From an uncultured Clostridia bacterium (lineage in GTDB: Bacteria; Bacillota; Clostridia; Oscillospirales; Ruminococcaceae), in the NCBI GenBank assembly GCA_947629945.1, contig CANRFR010000008.1, positions 1 through 46,164 on the forward strand: a DNA stretch of 46,164 nucleotides. Reading direction: 5' to 3'. The notes beneath the pieces were generated by a model, which was not told where the DNA came from, made no database searches, and saw only the letters and a list, made by a program, of their open reading frames with translations. Below, piece after piece: positions 34,139 through 43,637 of the stretch (the first letter of the stretch is position 1; each line of letters opens with the position of its first letter). The translations under genes and the position numbers were made by a program.

Positions 34139-34489
34139 TCAGTCCTGAATAAGTTCAATGACTGCCATCTCCGCAGCGTCGCCGCGGCGCGGACCGAGCT
34201 TATAAATTCTCGTGTAACCGCTGTTTCTTGAAGCGTACTTGTTTTCCGCAACATCGTTCATCAGCTTCTTCGCCACGTCTTCTTTTGTGATGTAGGAATA
34301 AACCTGACGCTTTGTGTGAAGCGTATTAGCCTTGCTGAGAGTGATCATCTTCTCCGCCTCCGCGCGCACTTCTTTTGCACGGGTAACGGTGGTCTCGATC
34401 TTTCCTTTCTCAAAAAGGAATGTAACCATACCTCTGAGCATTGCTTTTCTGTGGTCGCTTGCGCGTCCAAGCTTTCTTGTTCCGGGCAT
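34139..34489 (-). CDS. rplQ: 50S ribosomal protein bL17
   Basis: A 116-residue ribosomal protein near the exit tunnel. The start [20 protein letters not shown] and the end [16 protein letters not shown] are typical of the short Gram-positive form. AAGGAG precedes the ATG. It is the last gene of the cluster, 30 bases after rpoA and before a strong terminator, which is its usual place. Confidence 0.97.
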   Translation of the reverse strand: MPGTRKLGRASDHRKAMLRGMVTFLFEKGKIETTVTRAKEVRAEAEKMITLSKANTLHTKRQVYSYITKEDVAKKLMNDVAENKYASRNSGYTRIYKLGPRRGDAAEMAVIELIQD

Positions 34490-34519
34490 TTCTATTTTCT
34501 CCTTTCGGTAGGATTTTGA

Positions 34520-35479
34520 TTAATTGGCGTCCTCCGACTGCATAAGGTCGCAGCCCAAGCTTTGCAGCTTCGCCTTTACCTCGTCGAACGACTTCTTTCC
34601 GAGATTTCTTACCTTCATCATATCCTCGGGGCTTTTGTTCACCAAGTCCTCCACGGTATTGATGCCTGCTCTCTTCAAGCAGTTGAAAGAACGCACGGAA
34701 AGCTCCAGTTCCTCGATAGTCATTTCGAGCACCTTGTCCTTGCGGCTTTCTTCCTTTGTCTCCATAAGCTCCTGCGGATTGGTCTCGTCGGAAAGCTCCG
34801 CGAAGAGCTGAAGTCTTTCAATGAGGATCTTCGCGGCATAGGACACCGCTTCTTTCGCGGATATCGTGCCGTTCGTCCATATCTCTATGATAAGCTTTTC
34901 GTAATCCGTTCTTTGACCCACACGCGTGTTTTCAACTGTGTAGTTGCATTTAAGAACGGGAGTGTATATACTGTCAATCGGGATAACACCGATAATAGGC
35001 TGAAGCTGTGCTTTGTTCTGTTCCGCCGAAACATAGCCTCTGCCTCTGTCAAGCGTAATGTCCATATAAAGCTTTGCGCCCACGCCCAAAGTCGCGATGT
35101 GCATTCCCGGGTCGAGTATCTCGACCTCGCTGTCGGTCTTGATATCGCCCGCGGTAACCTCGCACTCGCCCTCGGCGTCGATGTAGAGTGTTTTGGGAGC
35201 TTCGCCGTACATTTTCGCTCTAAGGCCTTTAACGTTCAAAATAATTTCGGTAACGTCTTCTTTAACTCCGGGAATAGTGGAAAACTCGTGTTGAATTCCG
35301 TCGATCTTAACGGAAGTCGCCGCAACTCCCGGCAATGAGGAGAGTAGCACCCTTCTGAGGCTGTTGCCCAAGGTGTTTCCGTATCCGCTCTGGAGAGGTT
35401 CCAGAACAAACATTCCATAAGTTCCGTCCGACCTCAGTTTTGAGGTCTCTATGTTGAGCTTTTCGATTTTTTCAAGCAT
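34520..35479 (-). CDS. rpoA: RNA polymerase alpha subunit
   Basis: A 319-residue subunit. The N-terminal domain contains [18 protein letters not shown] (dimerisation and assembly). A linker with many Glu and Lys (about 235-250) leads to the C-terminal domain ([20 protein letters not shown] and [17 protein letters not shown]), which binds upstream DNA and activators. ATG 35479 follows GGAGGG; the longer open frame to 35599 has no site. Length is normal. It lies between rpsD and rplQ after an unusually long spacer. Confidence 0.97.
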   Translation of the reverse strand: MLEKIEKLNIETSKLRSDGTYGMFVLEPLQSGYGNTLGNSLRRVLLSSLPGVAATSVKIDGIQHEFSTIPGVKEDVTEIILNVKGLRAKMYGEAPKTLYIDAEGECEVTAGDIKTDSEVEILDPGMHIATLGVGAKLYMDITLDRGRGYVSAEQNKAQLQPIIGVIPIDSIYTPVLKCNYTVENTRVGQRTDYEKLIIEIWTNGTISAKEAVSYAAKILIERLQLFAELSDETNPQELMETKEESRKDKVLEMTIEELELSVRSFNCLKRAGINTVEDLVNKSPEDMMKVRNLGKKSFDEVKAKLQSLGCDLMQSEDAN

Positions 35480-35825
35480 TGGTAACCCTCCTACCGGCTT
35501 TAAGCCAAGGGCTCGCCGCCCTCGGTCAATTATCCTGTGCCAAACGCCGCGTTCAAAGAACCCGGCATTACCCGCCGCCACAGCTTCACTCTGTTTCACT
35601 CAGCTCTGCGGCGCGGCTGCTGTTGTATTCCTGTTAATTTTAAATCAGACCGCCTATACCTTTTATACAGTATTGACGGGTTTTCCCCGCCCTAATCACG
35701 CGATTTTTCGTTTTGAAAGACCGTGCGGGCGATATGAATTAAAAATAACTGCACTAAATATCTGTATGCACTTTGCTTCTCCGAAATGCGCTCGAAAGAA
35801 CGCGAAAAAGAGAAACGATCTGCAA
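35480..35825 (-). other. Long spacer between rpsD and rpoA
   Basis: 346 bases without a gene. I see no convincing promoter (a TATAAAA near 35653-35663 on the minus strand lacks a -35), only a 4-bp CGGG/CCCG hairpin with no U-tract, and no ORF with a ribosome site. It may hold an unrecognised leader for rpoA. Confidence 0.5.
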
Positions 35826-36431
35826 TTATTTAGAATACAACTCGATAATCAGATGCTCTGCGATTTCGTAATCGAGATCATCGCGCTGGAACGGACGCGT
35901 TACCTTTGCGGACTGTTTTTCCTTATCGACGTCAAGCCACATGGGAGTGAGTCTGCCGCCTGCAACTTCCGCTATTTGCTCAAACTTCTTGCTCTTCTTG
36001 CTCTTCTCGCGAAGAGTGATGGTGTCGCCTACTTTAACTCTGTAAGAGGGGATATCCACTCTCTTGCCGTTCACACAGAAATGACCGTGAGTTACAAGCT
36101 GACGAGCCTCGCGGCGCGTTGTCGCCATACCCATTCTGAATACGATGTTGTCAAGTCTGCTTTCAAGAAGTCTTATCAGGTTCTCACCGGCGATACCCTC
36201 TTCTTTGGTAGCCAGCTCGTAGTAGTGATAGAACTGCTTTTCAAGAACGCCGTAAATGAACTTCAGCTTCTGCTTTTCCTTAAGCTGCAAGCCGTACTCC
36301 GACTGTTTCTTGCGGCGGTTTGCCTCGGGGTGTTTTCTCTTGGATACTTTCTTCTCCGAATAGCCCAAAACAGCGGGGCTGATGTCAAGCGTTCTGCACT
36401 TGTTGGATATCGGGTCGCGATTTACTGCCAT
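35826..36431 (-). CDS. rpsD: 30S ribosomal protein uS4
   Basis: A 201-residue primary assembly protein of the small subunit. The S4 RNA-binding domain is visible (RLLESRLDNIVFRMGMATTRREARQLVTHGHF, approximately 85-118), with the KKQSEYGLQLKEKQK segment before it. In several bacteria S4 represses its own operon by binding a leader. Two hairpins upstream of this gene are candidates for such a site. GGAGG precedes the ATG. Confidence 0.97.
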   Translation of the reverse strand: MAVNRDPISNKCRTLDISPAVLGYSEKKVSKRKHPEANRRKKQSEYGLQLKEKQKLKFIYGVLEKQFYHYYELATKEEGIAGENLIRLLESRLDNIVFRMGMATTRREARQLVTHGHFCVNGKRVDIPSYRVKVGDTITLREKSKKSKKFEQIAEVAGGRLTPMWLDVDKEKQSAKVTRPFQRDDLDYEIAEHLIIELYSK

Positions 36432-36479
36432 AAAATAATTTCCTCCGTTATTTCAATACAATATCGGCTTTTCATCGTA

Positions 36480-36532
36480 TTTCTTCCGCTTATCCGGAAG
36501 AAACCGTTTCGGTTTTGCCGACGTCCGGCAAA
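36480..36532 (-). promoter_or_regulatory. Two hairpins in the rpsD leader
   Basis: Stem 36480-36488 with 36495-36503 (9 bp, six-base loop) and stem 36514-36520 with 36526-36532 (7 bp, five-base loop) stand about 50-100 bases upstream of rpsD. Neither has a U-tract, so they are not obvious terminators. A role as an S4 binding site is inference. Confidence 0.35.
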
Positions 36533-36576
36533 CGTTGCGCCGGAACTTTCCTTTTGTTGTTTCGTCTGACGCAAAA

Positions 36577-36611
36577 AACTGTCAACTGTACACTGTACAC
36601 CGACAACTGTT
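36577..36611 (-). repeat. Iterated TGTCAACTG-type spacer repeat
   Basis: A short run of overlapping units like CTGTCAACTGTACACTGTAC between rpsD and rpsK. It belongs to the same group of spacer repeats seen at 37422, 41532, 41801, 43036 and 44071. Confidence 0.6.
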
Positions 36612-36613
36612 CG

Positions 36614-37009
36614 TCACACTCTTCTTCTCTTGGGGGGTCTGCAGCCGTTGTGAGGGATAGGAGTTACGTCCTTAATCATCTTTACCTCGAGACCCGCCGT
36701 CTGGAGCGCGCGGATAGCCGCCTCACGTCCCTGACCCGGACCCTTTACATAAACCTCAACGGTTTTAAGACCGTGCTCCATAGCCGCCTTAGCCGCTACC
36801 TCAGCCGCTGTCTGCGCTGCGAACGGGGTGGATTTTCTCGAGCCTCTGAAGCCGAGTCCGCCTGCGGAAGCCCACGACAGCGCGTTGCCCTGAAGGTCGG
36901 TGATGGTTACGATCGTGTTATTGAATGACGACTGGATATGTGCCGCGCCGTTTTCAATGTTCTTGCGCTCGCGGCGTCTGCGGATAACCTGTTTTTTAGC
37001 CTGTGCCAT
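36614..37009 (-). CDS. rpsK: 30S ribosomal protein uS11
   Basis: A 131-residue protein of the small-subunit platform. [19 protein letters not shown] and [15 protein letters not shown] are diagnostic, and the end [10 protein letters not shown] is conserved. The ATG follows AAAGGCGG. It lies between rpsM and rpsD in the usual order. Confidence 0.97.
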   Translation of the reverse strand: MAQAKKQVIRRRRERKNIENGAAHIQSSFNNTIVTITDLQGNALSWASAGGLGFRGSRKSTPFAAQTAAEVAAKAAMEHGLKTVEVYVKGPGQGREAAIRALQTAGLEVKMIKDVTPIPHNGCRPPKRRRV

Positions 37010-37026
37010 TTATTTACCGCCTTTCA

Positions 37027-37398
37027 TTACTTCTTCTTGTTTGCAATGGTCTTCTTCGGACCCTTGCGTGTTCTCGCGTTGGTCTTTGTGCGCTGACCGC
37101 GAACGGGCAGACCTTTTCTGTGACGCTGACCGCGATAGCAGTTGATCTCAACCAGACGCTTGATGTTAAGAGCTACCATTCTTCTCAGGTCGCCCTCTAC
37201 GATGTAGCCGTCGCGATCGATGACTTCACGAATCTTCGCTTCCTCGTCGTCTGTGAGGTCTTTAACGCGTGTGTCGGGATTTACGCCCGCCTTTGCCAGA
37301 ATATCATTTGCGGATTTTCTGCCGATGCCGTAAACGTATGTGAGACCTATCTCAACACGCTTTTCCTTGGGCAGATCCACGCCGGCAATTCTTGCCAT
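37027..37398 (-). CDS. rpsM: 30S ribosomal protein uS13
   Basis: A 123-residue head protein contacting 5S/23S rRNA and tRNA. The start [20 protein letters not shown], the helix-two-turn-helix [12 protein letters not shown], and the basic tail [17 protein letters not shown] are clear. GAGGAA lies upstream of the ATG. Confidence 0.97.
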   Translation of the reverse strand: MARIAGVDLPKEKRVEIGLTYVYGIGRKSANDILAKAGVNPDTRVKDLTDDEEAKIREVIDRDGYIVEGDLRRMVALNIKRLVEINCYRGQRHRKGLPVRGQRTKTNARTRKGPKKTIANKKK

Positions 37399-37421
37399 AC
37401 TTTCTGTTCCTCCTCAATTAA

Positions 37422-37515
37422 ATAATGGACAATGTATAATGTACAATGGACAATTAAGGTGCGCCGCAGCGCTTTCCCCAAAATTGTCAATTGTCAATTG
37501 TACATTGTCAATTGA
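37422..37515 (-). repeat. Iterated TGTCAATTG spacer repeat with inverted arms
   Basis: The left arm (37422-37454: AATGGACAATGTATAATGTA and continuation) and the right arm (37481-37515: ATTGTCAATTGTCAATTGTA and continuation) are near-complementary around a GC-rich core. Transcripts would fold into a long AU-rich hairpin between rpsM and rpmJ. Confidence 0.7.
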
Positions 37516-37517
37516 AT

Positions 37518-37631
37518 TTAGCCCTGTCTTTGCTTGTGCTTAGGTTCAACACAAATTACCATAACTTTACCCTTGCGCTTGATAACTTTGCATTTATCGC
37601 ACATGGGCTTTACCGAAGGTCTTACTTTCAT
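37518..37631 (-). CDS. rpmJ: 50S ribosomal protein bL36
   Basis: A 37-residue protein: [20 protein letters not shown], then a short strand and the KHKQRQG end. It is the zinc-binding form, with C11, C14, C27 and H32 in the usual C-x2-C-x12-C-x4-H pattern. AGGAGG precedes the ATG at 37631. It sits between infA and rpsM, as in most Firmicutes. Confidence 0.96.
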   Translation of the reverse strand: MKVRPSVKPMCDKCKVIKRKGKVMVICVEPKHKQRQG

Positions 37632-37661
37632 AATATAACCCTCCTAACTAAAGGTTTTTAC

Positions 37662-37880
37662 TTACTTGGCACGCCATGTGATCCTGCCCTTTGTGAGATC
37701 GTACGGGGACATCTCCACCGTGACCTTATCACCCGGCAGAATACGGATGTAGTTCATCCGCAGCTTGCCGCTGATATGCGCCAAGATCTGGTGACCGTTG
37801 GACAACTCTACCTTGAACTGCGCGTTCGGCAGTGCCTCCAATATCGTTCCTTCTACTTCCAAAACGTCTTCTTTTGACAA
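37662..37880 (-). CDS. infA: Translation initiation factor IF-1
   Basis: A 72-residue OB-fold protein occupying the ribosomal A site during initiation. [20 protein letters not shown] and [19 protein letters not shown] are diagnostic. The start is taken as TTG 37880: it gives the standard 72-residue length, and AGGAG is ten bases upstream. The alternative GTG at 37889 is one base from that site. The use of TTG in such an essential gene is notable. Confidence 0.93.
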   Translation of the reverse strand: MSKEDVLEVEGTILEALPNAQFKVELSNGHQILAHISGKLRMNYIRILPGDKVTVEMSPYDLTKGRITWRAK

Positions 37881-37885
37881 GCTGT

Positions 37886-38146
37886 TCACTCTCCTGTAAC
37901 GTGCTCGCCGACACCGCTCAGTTTATTGAGCGTCTGCCGCAGTTTTTTATCCGTCAGCCCCTCAACGTCTATCGACATTGAAGTGGCGCGGACATGCTTT
38001 AGGTTCTTTTTTTTCGGGGCGCCGAGCTTGCGCTCTTTTCCGTCCGCGACGAGATATTTCCCGCCGTCAGTTCCCACGACCAGCATAAAGCGTCCTTTGT
38101 CGTGCCCCGCGGAACTTATTATCACACTTCCCGCTTCTATCTCCAT
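37886..38146 (-). CDS. KOW-domain RNA-binding protein (L14e-like)
   Basis: An 86-residue protein with a KOW-type N-terminal strand set ([20 protein letters not shown] and [20 protein letters not shown]) and a short helical C-terminus. Such small RNA-binding proteins are commonly encoded between map and infA in Firmicutes. A ribosome or RNA role is inferred from the fold and place. Its ATG shares one base with the map stop (TGATG). Confidence 0.85.
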   Translation of the reverse strand: MEIEAGSVIISSAGHDKGRFMLVVGTDGGKYLVADGKERKLGAPKKKNLKHVRATSMSIDVEGLTDKKLRQTLNKLSGVGEHVTGE

Positions 38147-38901
38147 CAGTGGTTCTCCAATGTCATGATAACAGGCTCGCCGTTTGTGATGGCGACCGTA
38201 TGCTCAAAATGGCATGAAAGACTTCCGTCCGTCGTTACCACCGTCCACTTGTCGTTCAGGATATTTACCTTGCGGTTGTGTGAATTTACCATAGGCTCGA
38301 TAGCTATCGTCATACCCGGCATAAGTCTCGGACCGTGACCCGCCTTACCTTCGTTGGGAACCTCGGGATCCTCGTGCATTTCGTGACCTATTCCGTGACC
38401 GATAAACTTCTCTGCGACCGCGTACCCGCCGCTTTTGACGTGAGTTTCAATCGCGTGAGAAATGTCGCCGACACGGTTGCCTGCCCTCGCCTGCTCGATG
38501 CCCTTGAACAAAGCCTCTTTTGTGTATTGCATAAGCCGCTTTGCCTCGTCGGACACCTCGCCGACGGCGAAAGTTCCCGTATTGTCGCCCATATAGTCGT
38601 TAAGCTCGGCTACGATGTCGCAGGAGAGGATGTCGCCCTCTTTGAGTATTTTCCTCTTTGAGGGAATTCCGTGGATAAGCTCCTCGTTTATGGAAAAGCA
38701 ATTATGCCCCGGAAATCCGCCGTAGCCCTTACAAGGCGAGTGACCGCCTTTCGACCTCACGAAGTCGTCGACTATTTTGTCGAGTTCCCACGTTGAGATC
38801 CCGGGAACGGCATGCTTGCCCGCAAGCGCCAACGCTTGTGCCGCAAGCTCTCCCGCTTTCATCATACCCTTAAGCTCTTCTTTGTTTTTGATTTGGATCA
38901 T
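38146..38901 (-). CDS. map: Methionine aminopeptidase, type I
   Basis: A 251-residue enzyme removing the N-terminal methionine of nascent proteins. The metal ligands expected for the family are present in order: Asp in LSCDIVAEL, Asp in MGDNTGTF, His in GHGIGHEMHE, Glu in IAIEPM and Glu in HFEHTVAIT. The catalytic His of GGFPGHNC-type loops is also present. It overlaps the KOW gene by one base and follows adk by 28 bases. Confidence 0.96.
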   Translation of the reverse strand: MIQIKNKEELKGMMKAGELAAQALALAGKHAVPGISTWELDKIVDDFVRSKGGHSPCKGYGGFPGHNCFSINEELIHGIPSKRKILKEGDILSCDIVAELNDYMGDNTGTFAVGEVSDEAKRLMQYTKEALFKGIEQARAGNRVGDISHAIETHVKSGGYAVAEKFIGHGIGHEMHEDPEVPNEGKAGHGPRLMPGMTIAIEPMVNSHNRKVNILNDKWTVVTTDGSLSCHFEHTVAITNGEPVIMTLENH

Positions 38902-38929
38902 TGCCGTTTACACTTTCTAAATGGCTTTA

Positions 38930-39562
38930 TCAACCCTTGATAGCCGCCAAAACAAGCTTCGAGGTCTCCTCTATGCTGTCCTGACCCTTAACGCTCGTGA
39001 GTTTTCCGCGCTCCGAGTAGAAATCCTTAAGGGGCGCTGTTTTCTCGTGATACGTTTTAAGACGCGCCACAACGGTCTCGGGCTTGTCGTCCGCGCGCTG
39101 TACGACCTTACCGCCGCACGCGTCGCAGATACCCTCGACCTTAGTCGGCTTGTGCTCGATGTGATAGGAGTTTCCGCACTTCTCGCAAACGCGTCTGCCG
39201 CTCATACGAGCAGTGATCGCCTCGTCCGCCACGTCGATCTCGATAACCTTGTCTATCTGAACGCCCATTTTTTCCAAGGCTTCCGCCTGAGGAACGGTGC
39301 GGGGAAAACCGTCAAGAATAAAACCGTTCTTAGCGTCGTCCTGAGCTATTCTGTCCTTCAAAACGCCGATAACAACGTCGTCGGGAACAAGATCGCCCGC
39401 ATCCATATACTTCTTTGCCGCAAGACCCGCGTCAGTGCCGTTTTTAACAGCCTCGCGGAGCATATTGCCCGTCGAGATCGCGGGAATGTTAAGTTCCTTG
39501 CAGACAACCTCCGCCTGCGTACCTTTACCGGCGCCCGGAGCGCCCAAAAAAATCATATTCAT
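38930..39562 (-). CDS. adk: Adenylate kinase
   Basis: A 210-residue enzyme interconverting ATP, AMP and ADP. The P-loop GAPGAGKGTQ (about residues 8-17), the GFPRT stretch and a LID with four Cys (CEKCGNSYH and CDACGG) are visible. The four-Cys LID binds zinc, the Gram-positive form. AAGGAG precedes the ATG. It lies between secY and map, its normal place. Confidence 0.97.
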   Translation of the reverse strand: MNMIFLGAPGAGKGTQAEVVCKELNIPAISTGNMLREAVKNGTDAGLAAKKYMDAGDLVPDDVVIGVLKDRIAQDDAKNGFILDGFPRTVPQAEALEKMGVQIDKVIEIDVADEAITARMSGRRVCEKCGNSYHIEHKPTKVEGICDACGGKVVQRADDKPETVVARLKTYHEKTAPLKDFYSERGKLTSVKGQDSIEETSKLVLAAIKG

Positions 39563-39708
39563 AAAGTACTCCTTATTTAAATAATTTCAAAATCTTAAGT
39601 TTGAATGCTCGGACGCTTCGCGTCCTGCGCTTCATACTCAAGACCGGTCTCCCTACGCTTCGCTTCGGTCGACACTTTTTGAAATTTGTACGCCGCCGAA
39701 TCGTTGCT

Positions 39709-41067
39709 TTAATCCAAGAAGCCCGGATGATGTCTCATCATTATCTGGCTTTCGAGAGAACGAACCGTTTCAAGCGCAACGCCGACGATGATAAGCATTG
39801 TCGTACCGCCGAGCGATACCTGCGAGAAACTGGGGTTAATCCACGAAAGTATAATCGGGAATATCGCAATAATTCCAAGGAAGATAGCTCCGATAAGCGT
39901 TATCTTGTTCAAAGAATTGTAGATGAAATCCGAAGTCGGCTTGCCCGGACGATAACCGGGAATAGCGCCGTTGTTCTTTTTCAGGTTGTTTGCTATCTCT
40001 ATCGGATTATAGGTTATCGCCACATAGAAGTAGTTGAAGCCTATTATCAACAGGAAATAGATTATCGCGTACACGGGAGAGGTGTGCGAGAAAAATCTCA
40101 CGAAGCCGTTCCAGAAGCCCTCGCCCTTACCGTCTACTCCAAAGAAGAAGCAGATGGTCTGCGGCAGGCTCATCAGCGACATCGCGAAGATTATCGGCAT
40201 AACGCCGCTCATTGCAACCTTTATCGGAATGTGCGTCGACTGACCGCCGTACATTTTCCGTCCGACCACGCGTTTCGCGTATTGAACGGGAATTCTGCGC
40301 TCCGCGTTCGTCATAAAGATAACGAACCAGATCATTGCGACAAAAATTATCACGGTGGCTATTACGAACGCGATATTCTTGCCCATATTTGCTTTATCCG
40401 CCGAAACGATACCCACGAATGAGCTTATCGTTTGCGGAAGCCTTGCCACGATACCCGCGAAGAGTATCATCGAGATACCGTTGCCGATACCCTTTTCATT
40501 GATCCTGTCGCCCAGCCAGATGATTACCGACGCGCCCGCAACGAAGCAAGCGATTATTGTTATCGCCGAAAGAACGATAGAGAACATATCGCTTGTTGTG
40601 TCGTAAACGTCGCCATATCTCAAAATTGCCGTGTGACTGCCTTCATCGTTCAGACCGTTTCTCAGCGTGAAGTAGAACGCCGTTGCCTGAAGCACCGCTA
40701 TAATCAACGATGTTATCTTTGTTATCTTGTTCAGCTTTTTCTGACCCGTGTCGCCCTCTTTCGAGAGTCTCTCAAGCGGCGGTATCGCGACCGTTAAAAG
40801 CTGAATGATAATGGACGCGTTGATGTACGGTGTAATTGACATCGCAAGCAGCGTGCCTTGACCAAGCGCGCCGCCCGTCATAACGTCCAGATAGTTCAAA
40901 AGCGACGCTCCCGAAATCATCTCCGTTATTGCGCTGTTGTCGAGAAACGGAACAAAAATACAGGAACCCAAACGGAAAAGCAGCAGGATAAACAGCGTGT
41001 ACAAGATCTTTTTGCGCAGCTGGGTATCTACCCACGCGTTGCGAAAGACTGTCAGCATTCCGTTCAT
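39709..41067 (-). CDS. secY: Protein translocase subunit SecY
   Basis: A 452-residue integral membrane channel with ten helices. The plug and lateral gate region with [19 protein letters not shown], and cytoplasmic loops such as [20 protein letters not shown] and the GYRPGKPT loop, are typical. Its ATG overlaps the rplO stop (ATGA), coupling them. The 146-base spacer to adk contains a GGACGC/GCGTCC hairpin (about 39612-39626) of unknown role. Confidence 0.97.
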   Translation of the reverse strand: MNGMLTVFRNAWVDTQLRKKILYTLFILLLFRLGSCIFVPFLDNSAITEMISGASLLNYLDVMTGGALGQGTLLAMSITPYINASIIIQLLTVAIPPLERLSKEGDTGQKKLNKITKITSLIIAVLQATAFYFTLRNGLNDEGSHTAILRYGDVYDTTSDMFSIVLSAITIIACFVAGASVIIWLGDRINEKGIGNGISMILFAGIVARLPQTISSFVGIVSADKANMGKNIAFVIATVIIFVAMIWFVIFMTNAERRIPVQYAKRVVGRKMYGGQSTHIPIKVAMSGVMPIIFAMSLMSLPQTICFFFGVDGKGEGFWNGFVRFFSHTSPVYAIIYFLLIIGFNYFYVAITYNPIEIANNLKKNNGAIPGYRPGKPTSDFIYNSLNKITLIGAIFLGIIAIFPIILSWINPSFSQVSLGGTTMLIIVGVALETVRSLESQIMMRHHPGFLD

Positions 41068-41510
41068 TCGATCACCTCGGCTGTGCCGCCCGCCTTTTCG
41101 ATTTTCTCCTTAGCGGAAGCGGTGAACTTTACCGCTTTCACAGTGATGTTCTTGGAAAGCTCGCCGTCGCCGAGGATCTTAATGCCGTCCTTAGCGTCCT
41201 TGATAGCGCCGCTCTCGATAAGAGCCGCCGCGTCAACCACCGCGCCGCTCTCGAATCTCTTCTCAAGCTCGGAGACGTTTACGGTCGCGTACTCCTTTGC
41301 GAAAATGTTGTTGAACCCGCGCTTCGGCATTCTTCTCTGAAGCGGCATCTGACCGCCCTCAAAGCCCGGTCTGATAGAGCCGCCCGAACGCGCCTTCTGA
41401 CCCTTGTGTCCCTTGCCGGCGGTCTTGCCCTGTCCCGAACCGTGACCTCTGCCTATGCGCTTTACGTCCTTTACGGAACCTGCCGCGGGCTGTAATTCGT
41501 GAAGCTTCAT
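41064..41510 (-). CDS. rplO: 50S ribosomal protein uL15
   Basis: A 148-residue protein with the basic Gly-rich N-terminal extension ([20 protein letters not shown]) that penetrates 23S rRNA, and a globular C-terminus. ATG 41510 gives the standard [12 protein letters not shown] start and follows GGGGGTG; an earlier in-frame start (41528) is upstream of that site. Confidence 0.96.
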   Translation of the reverse strand: MKLHELQPAAGSVKDVKRIGRGHGSGQGKTAGKGHKGQKARSGGSIRPGFEGGQMPLQRRMPKRGFNNIFAKEYATVNVSELEKRFESGAVVDAAALIESGAIKDAKDGIKILGDGELSKNITVKAVKFTASAKEKIEKAGGTAEVIE

Positions 41511-41531
41511 GTTGCTTTGCACCCCCATTTT

Positions 41532-41563
41532 TCAGTTGACAATGTACAGTTGACAATTAACAA
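41532..41563 (-). repeat. Iterated TGTCAATTG-type spacer repeat
   Basis: A short run (CAGTTGACAATGTACAGTTG and continuation) between rplO and rpmD, of the same kind as the other ribosomal spacers. Confidence 0.6.
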
Positions 41564-41605
41564 TTTCTTGCCGCTGACCGCACACGTCAAAAGTCAGTGT
41601 TGTTG

Positions 41606-41782
41606 TTAAACTTCCTCTACCTTTACAAGGTGAGCGATAGTCTTGATCTTACCTCTTGTCGCAGCGTTATCGGGCTGCGTCGTTTCGGAATTTATCTTGT
41701 GCAGACCGAGAGCCTTCGCGGTCGCGATCTGGTTTTTCTTGCAGCTGTTAAGAGAGCGTACAAGCTTTATTTTAAGTGCCAT
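41606..41782 (-). CDS. rpmD: 50S ribosomal protein uL30
   Basis: A 58-residue protein starting MALKIKLVRSLNSCKKNQIA, with the KALGLHKINSETTQPDN turn and the end HLVKVEEV. ATG 41782 was chosen for length and the GGGAGGG site. A longer open frame runs up into the repeat-bearing spacer and was rejected. Confidence 0.96.
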   Translation of the reverse strand: MALKIKLVRSLNSCKKNQIATAKALGLHKINSETTQPDNAATRGKIKTIAHLVKVEEV

Positions 41783-41800
41783 TTTAAACCCTCCCATTTT

Positions 41801-41900
41801 ACAATTGACAATGTATAATGGACAATTCTTTCGGCGAAGGTCAAATCGCCCCGCTTTATAAATTGTCAATTGTCAATTGTCAATTGTCAATTTTCAATTG
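41801..41900 (-). repeat. Iterated TGTCAATTG spacer repeat with inverted arms
   Basis: The right arm has four consecutive copies of TGTCAATT (41859-41891 region). The left arm carries ATTGACAATGTATAATGGAC, and both flank the GC-richer core with TTTCGGCGAAGG. It lies between rpmD and rpsE. Confidence 0.7.
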
Positions 41901-41903
41901 GTC

Positions 41904-42401
41904 TTACAGCTCTTTAACGCTCTTGCCGCGAAGAGCCGCAACTTCTTCAGCGGTTCTGAGCGCGGTAAGACCCGCCATCGTAGCGCGTACCACGTTGCAC
42001 GGATTGTTCGAGCGCAAAGACTTCGTACGAATGTTCTTTATGCCCGCCATCTCTATTACCGCACGAACGGGACCGCCCGCGATAACGCCGGTACCCTCGG
42101 GAGCCGGACGCATAAGCACAGCGCCCGCGCCGAATTTTCCGGTAATCTCATGAGGAATGGTGGTTCCTTTAAGAGATATTTTGTGAAGATTTTTCTTCGC
42201 GTCGTCAATTCCCTTGCGGATAGCGTCGGGAACTTCGTTGGATTTACCCATACCGAATCCGACTGTGCCGTTGCCGTCGCCGACTACCACAAGCGCGGAA
42301 AATTTCATAATACGTCCGCCCTTAACGGTCTTCGAAACGCGGTTGATGTAAACGACCCTTTCCTGAAGCTCGTTTTCGGTCTGCTCTATATTGTTAGCCA
42401 A
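41904..42401 (-). CDS. rpsE: 30S ribosomal protein uS5
   Basis: A 165-residue protein important for decoding accuracy. [20 protein letters not shown] and [19 protein letters not shown] are diagnostic. The [19 protein letters not shown] stretch follows. GGAGG precedes the ATG. Confidence 0.97.
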   Translation of the reverse strand: MANNIEQTENELQERVVYINRVSKTVKGGRIMKFSALVVVGDGNGTVGFGMGKSNEVPDAIRKGIDDAKKNLHKISLKGTTIPHEITGKFGAGAVLMRPAPEGTGVIAGGPVRAVIEMAGIKNIRTKSLRSNNPCNVVRATMAGLTALRTAEEVAALRGKSVKEL

Positions 42402-42417
42402 GTCATTTCCCTCCTAA

Positions 42418-42777
42418 TCAGAAATTAAGTCCGCCCTCGCGAGCACCCTCTGCGAGCGCCGCTACGCGTCCGTGGTAAACATAACCGCCTCTGTCGAATA
42501 CGACGTCGGTAATACCTGCCGCCTTTGCCTTTTCGGCGATCATAAGTCCGACTTTCTTCGCAGCCTCTACGTTTCCGCCGTAGCCGTCAAAACCTTTCTC
42601 GGTGGAAGAAGCCGCCGCCAATGTTACGCCTTTCTCATCATCGATGATCTGCGCGTAGATGTGCATTGAAGAACGGAATACGTTCAAGCGGGGGCAAGCA
42701 GCCGTTCCGCTGATTTTAGAGCGGACGCGCTTATGACGGCGGAGTCTGCTCTTGTTTTTATCAATAGCTTTAACCAT
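42418..42777 (-). CDS. rplR: 50S ribosomal protein uL18
   Basis: A 119-residue 5S rRNA-binding protein: basic N-terminus ([20 protein letters not shown]), [18 protein letters not shown], and the end [26 protein letters not shown] precedes the ATG. The spacer upstream is interrupted by a palindromic element. Confidence 0.97.
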   Translation of the reverse strand: MVKAIDKNKSRLRRHKRVRSKISGTAACPRLNVFRSSMHIYAQIIDDEKGVTLAAASSTEKGFDGYGGNVEAAKKVGLMIAEKAKAAGITDVVFDRGGYVYHGRVAALAEGAREGGLNF

Positions 42778-42809
42778 TCAAATTCTCCTTAAAAATTGGT
42801 GTTTGCTTC

Positions 42810-42973
42810 AGAGCGTGTTCACATCACCACTCAACGCTTGTACAGCGGCAAATTTTCCGCATAACTTCGTCAAAAATCTTTGACGTACATAAAGTACGTC
42901 GGCAGATTTTTTCCTCGTTCTGCAAAAAATTCGCTTCGCTGTCCAAGCATTTCGGGTAATGTGAACAAGCTCT
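42810..42973. mobile_element. MITE-like palindromic element (164 bp)
   Basis: The 298-base spacer between rplF and rplR holds a near-perfect palindrome. The ends AGAGCGTGTTCACATCACC (42810-42828) and, inverted, AGAGCTTGTTCACATTACC (42973-42955) match at 17 of 19. Similarity continues inward (GCTTG-ACAGCG, AATTTT, AAAAATCT) to the centre GACGTAC-ATAAA-GTACGTC (42882-42900). The midpoint of the ends and the centre coincide. It has no coding capacity, and no clear target duplication is visible. It would be read through as a long hairpin in the operon transcript. Confidence 0.8.
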
Positions 42974-43035
42974 AATTTTCTAAAGCACATTCGCAGCAGC
43001 GTTTTAAAACGCGCCACGCATACCCAAAGTTTTTT

Positions 43036-43078
43036 AATTGTGACGAATTGTACATTATCAATTGTACATTCTACATTA
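43036..43078 (-). repeat. Iterated spacer repeat
   Basis: Units such as AATTGTACATTATCAATTGT stand just downstream of rplF, next to the palindromic element. Confidence 0.55.
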
Positions 43079-43621
43079 TTTCTTGCCCTTAGCGGCTTTA
43101 CCCTCTTTACGGCGTATAACTTCGTCCGCGTACTTGATGCCCTTGCCCTTATAAGGCTCGGGGGGGCGCTTGCCGCGTATCTCGGACGCTGTCTGACCTA
43201 CCTTTTGCTTGTCGATACCCGAAACGATGATCTTATTCGGTGCGGGAACCTCAAGCTTGATATCATCGGTATCCTCAACCTCAACCTTGTGAGAGAAGCC
43301 GAGGTTCATGATGACTTTCTTGCCCTGCTTTTCGCATCTGAAACCTACGCCGTTTATCTCAAGCTCCTTTTTAAAGCCCTCTGTAACGCCCACAACCATA
43401 TTGTGAATGAGCGTTCTGGTAAGACCGTGAAGCGATTTGGAAAGATTTTCATCATTCGGGCGTGTTACGATTATCCCGCTGCCCTCTTGAGTTATCTTCA
43501 TCAAATGATTGAACTCCTTGGTGAGAGTTCCTTTGGGGCCCTTAACTGTTACGACCGGTCCGTCGATCTTTACATCGACGCCTGCGGGAACAGCAATAGG
43601 CATTTTTCCAATTCTTGACAT
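43076..43621 (-). CDS. rplF: 50S ribosomal protein uL6
   Basis: A 181-residue protein with two similar domains. [20 protein letters not shown] begins it, and [20 protein letters not shown] near the end is diagnostic. GGAGG precedes the ATG. The stop abuts a repeat-containing spacer. Confidence 0.97.
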   Translation of the reverse strand: MSRIGKMPIAVPAGVDVKIDGPVVTVKGPKGTLTKEFNHLMKITQEGSGIIVTRPNDENLSKSLHGLTRTLIHNMVVGVTEGFKKELEINGVGFRCEKQGKKVIMNLGFSHKVEVEDTDDIKLEVPAPNKIIVSGIDKQKVGQTASEIRGKRPPEPYKGKGIKYADEVIRRKEGKAAKGKK

Positions 43622-43637
43622 ATTACTATTCCTCCTA

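Noticed and set aside
35451-36569. 372-residue plus-strand open frame opposite rpsD and the rpoA spacer
   Set aside because: It lies antisense to a certain ribosomal gene, has no ribosome site and no recognisable motif; it is a shadow frame.
39590-39708. Second copy of the palindromic element between secY and adk
   Set aside because: This spacer has a short GGACGC/GCGTCC hairpin and repeated CGCTTCG, but none of the AGAGC-TGTTCACAT ends.
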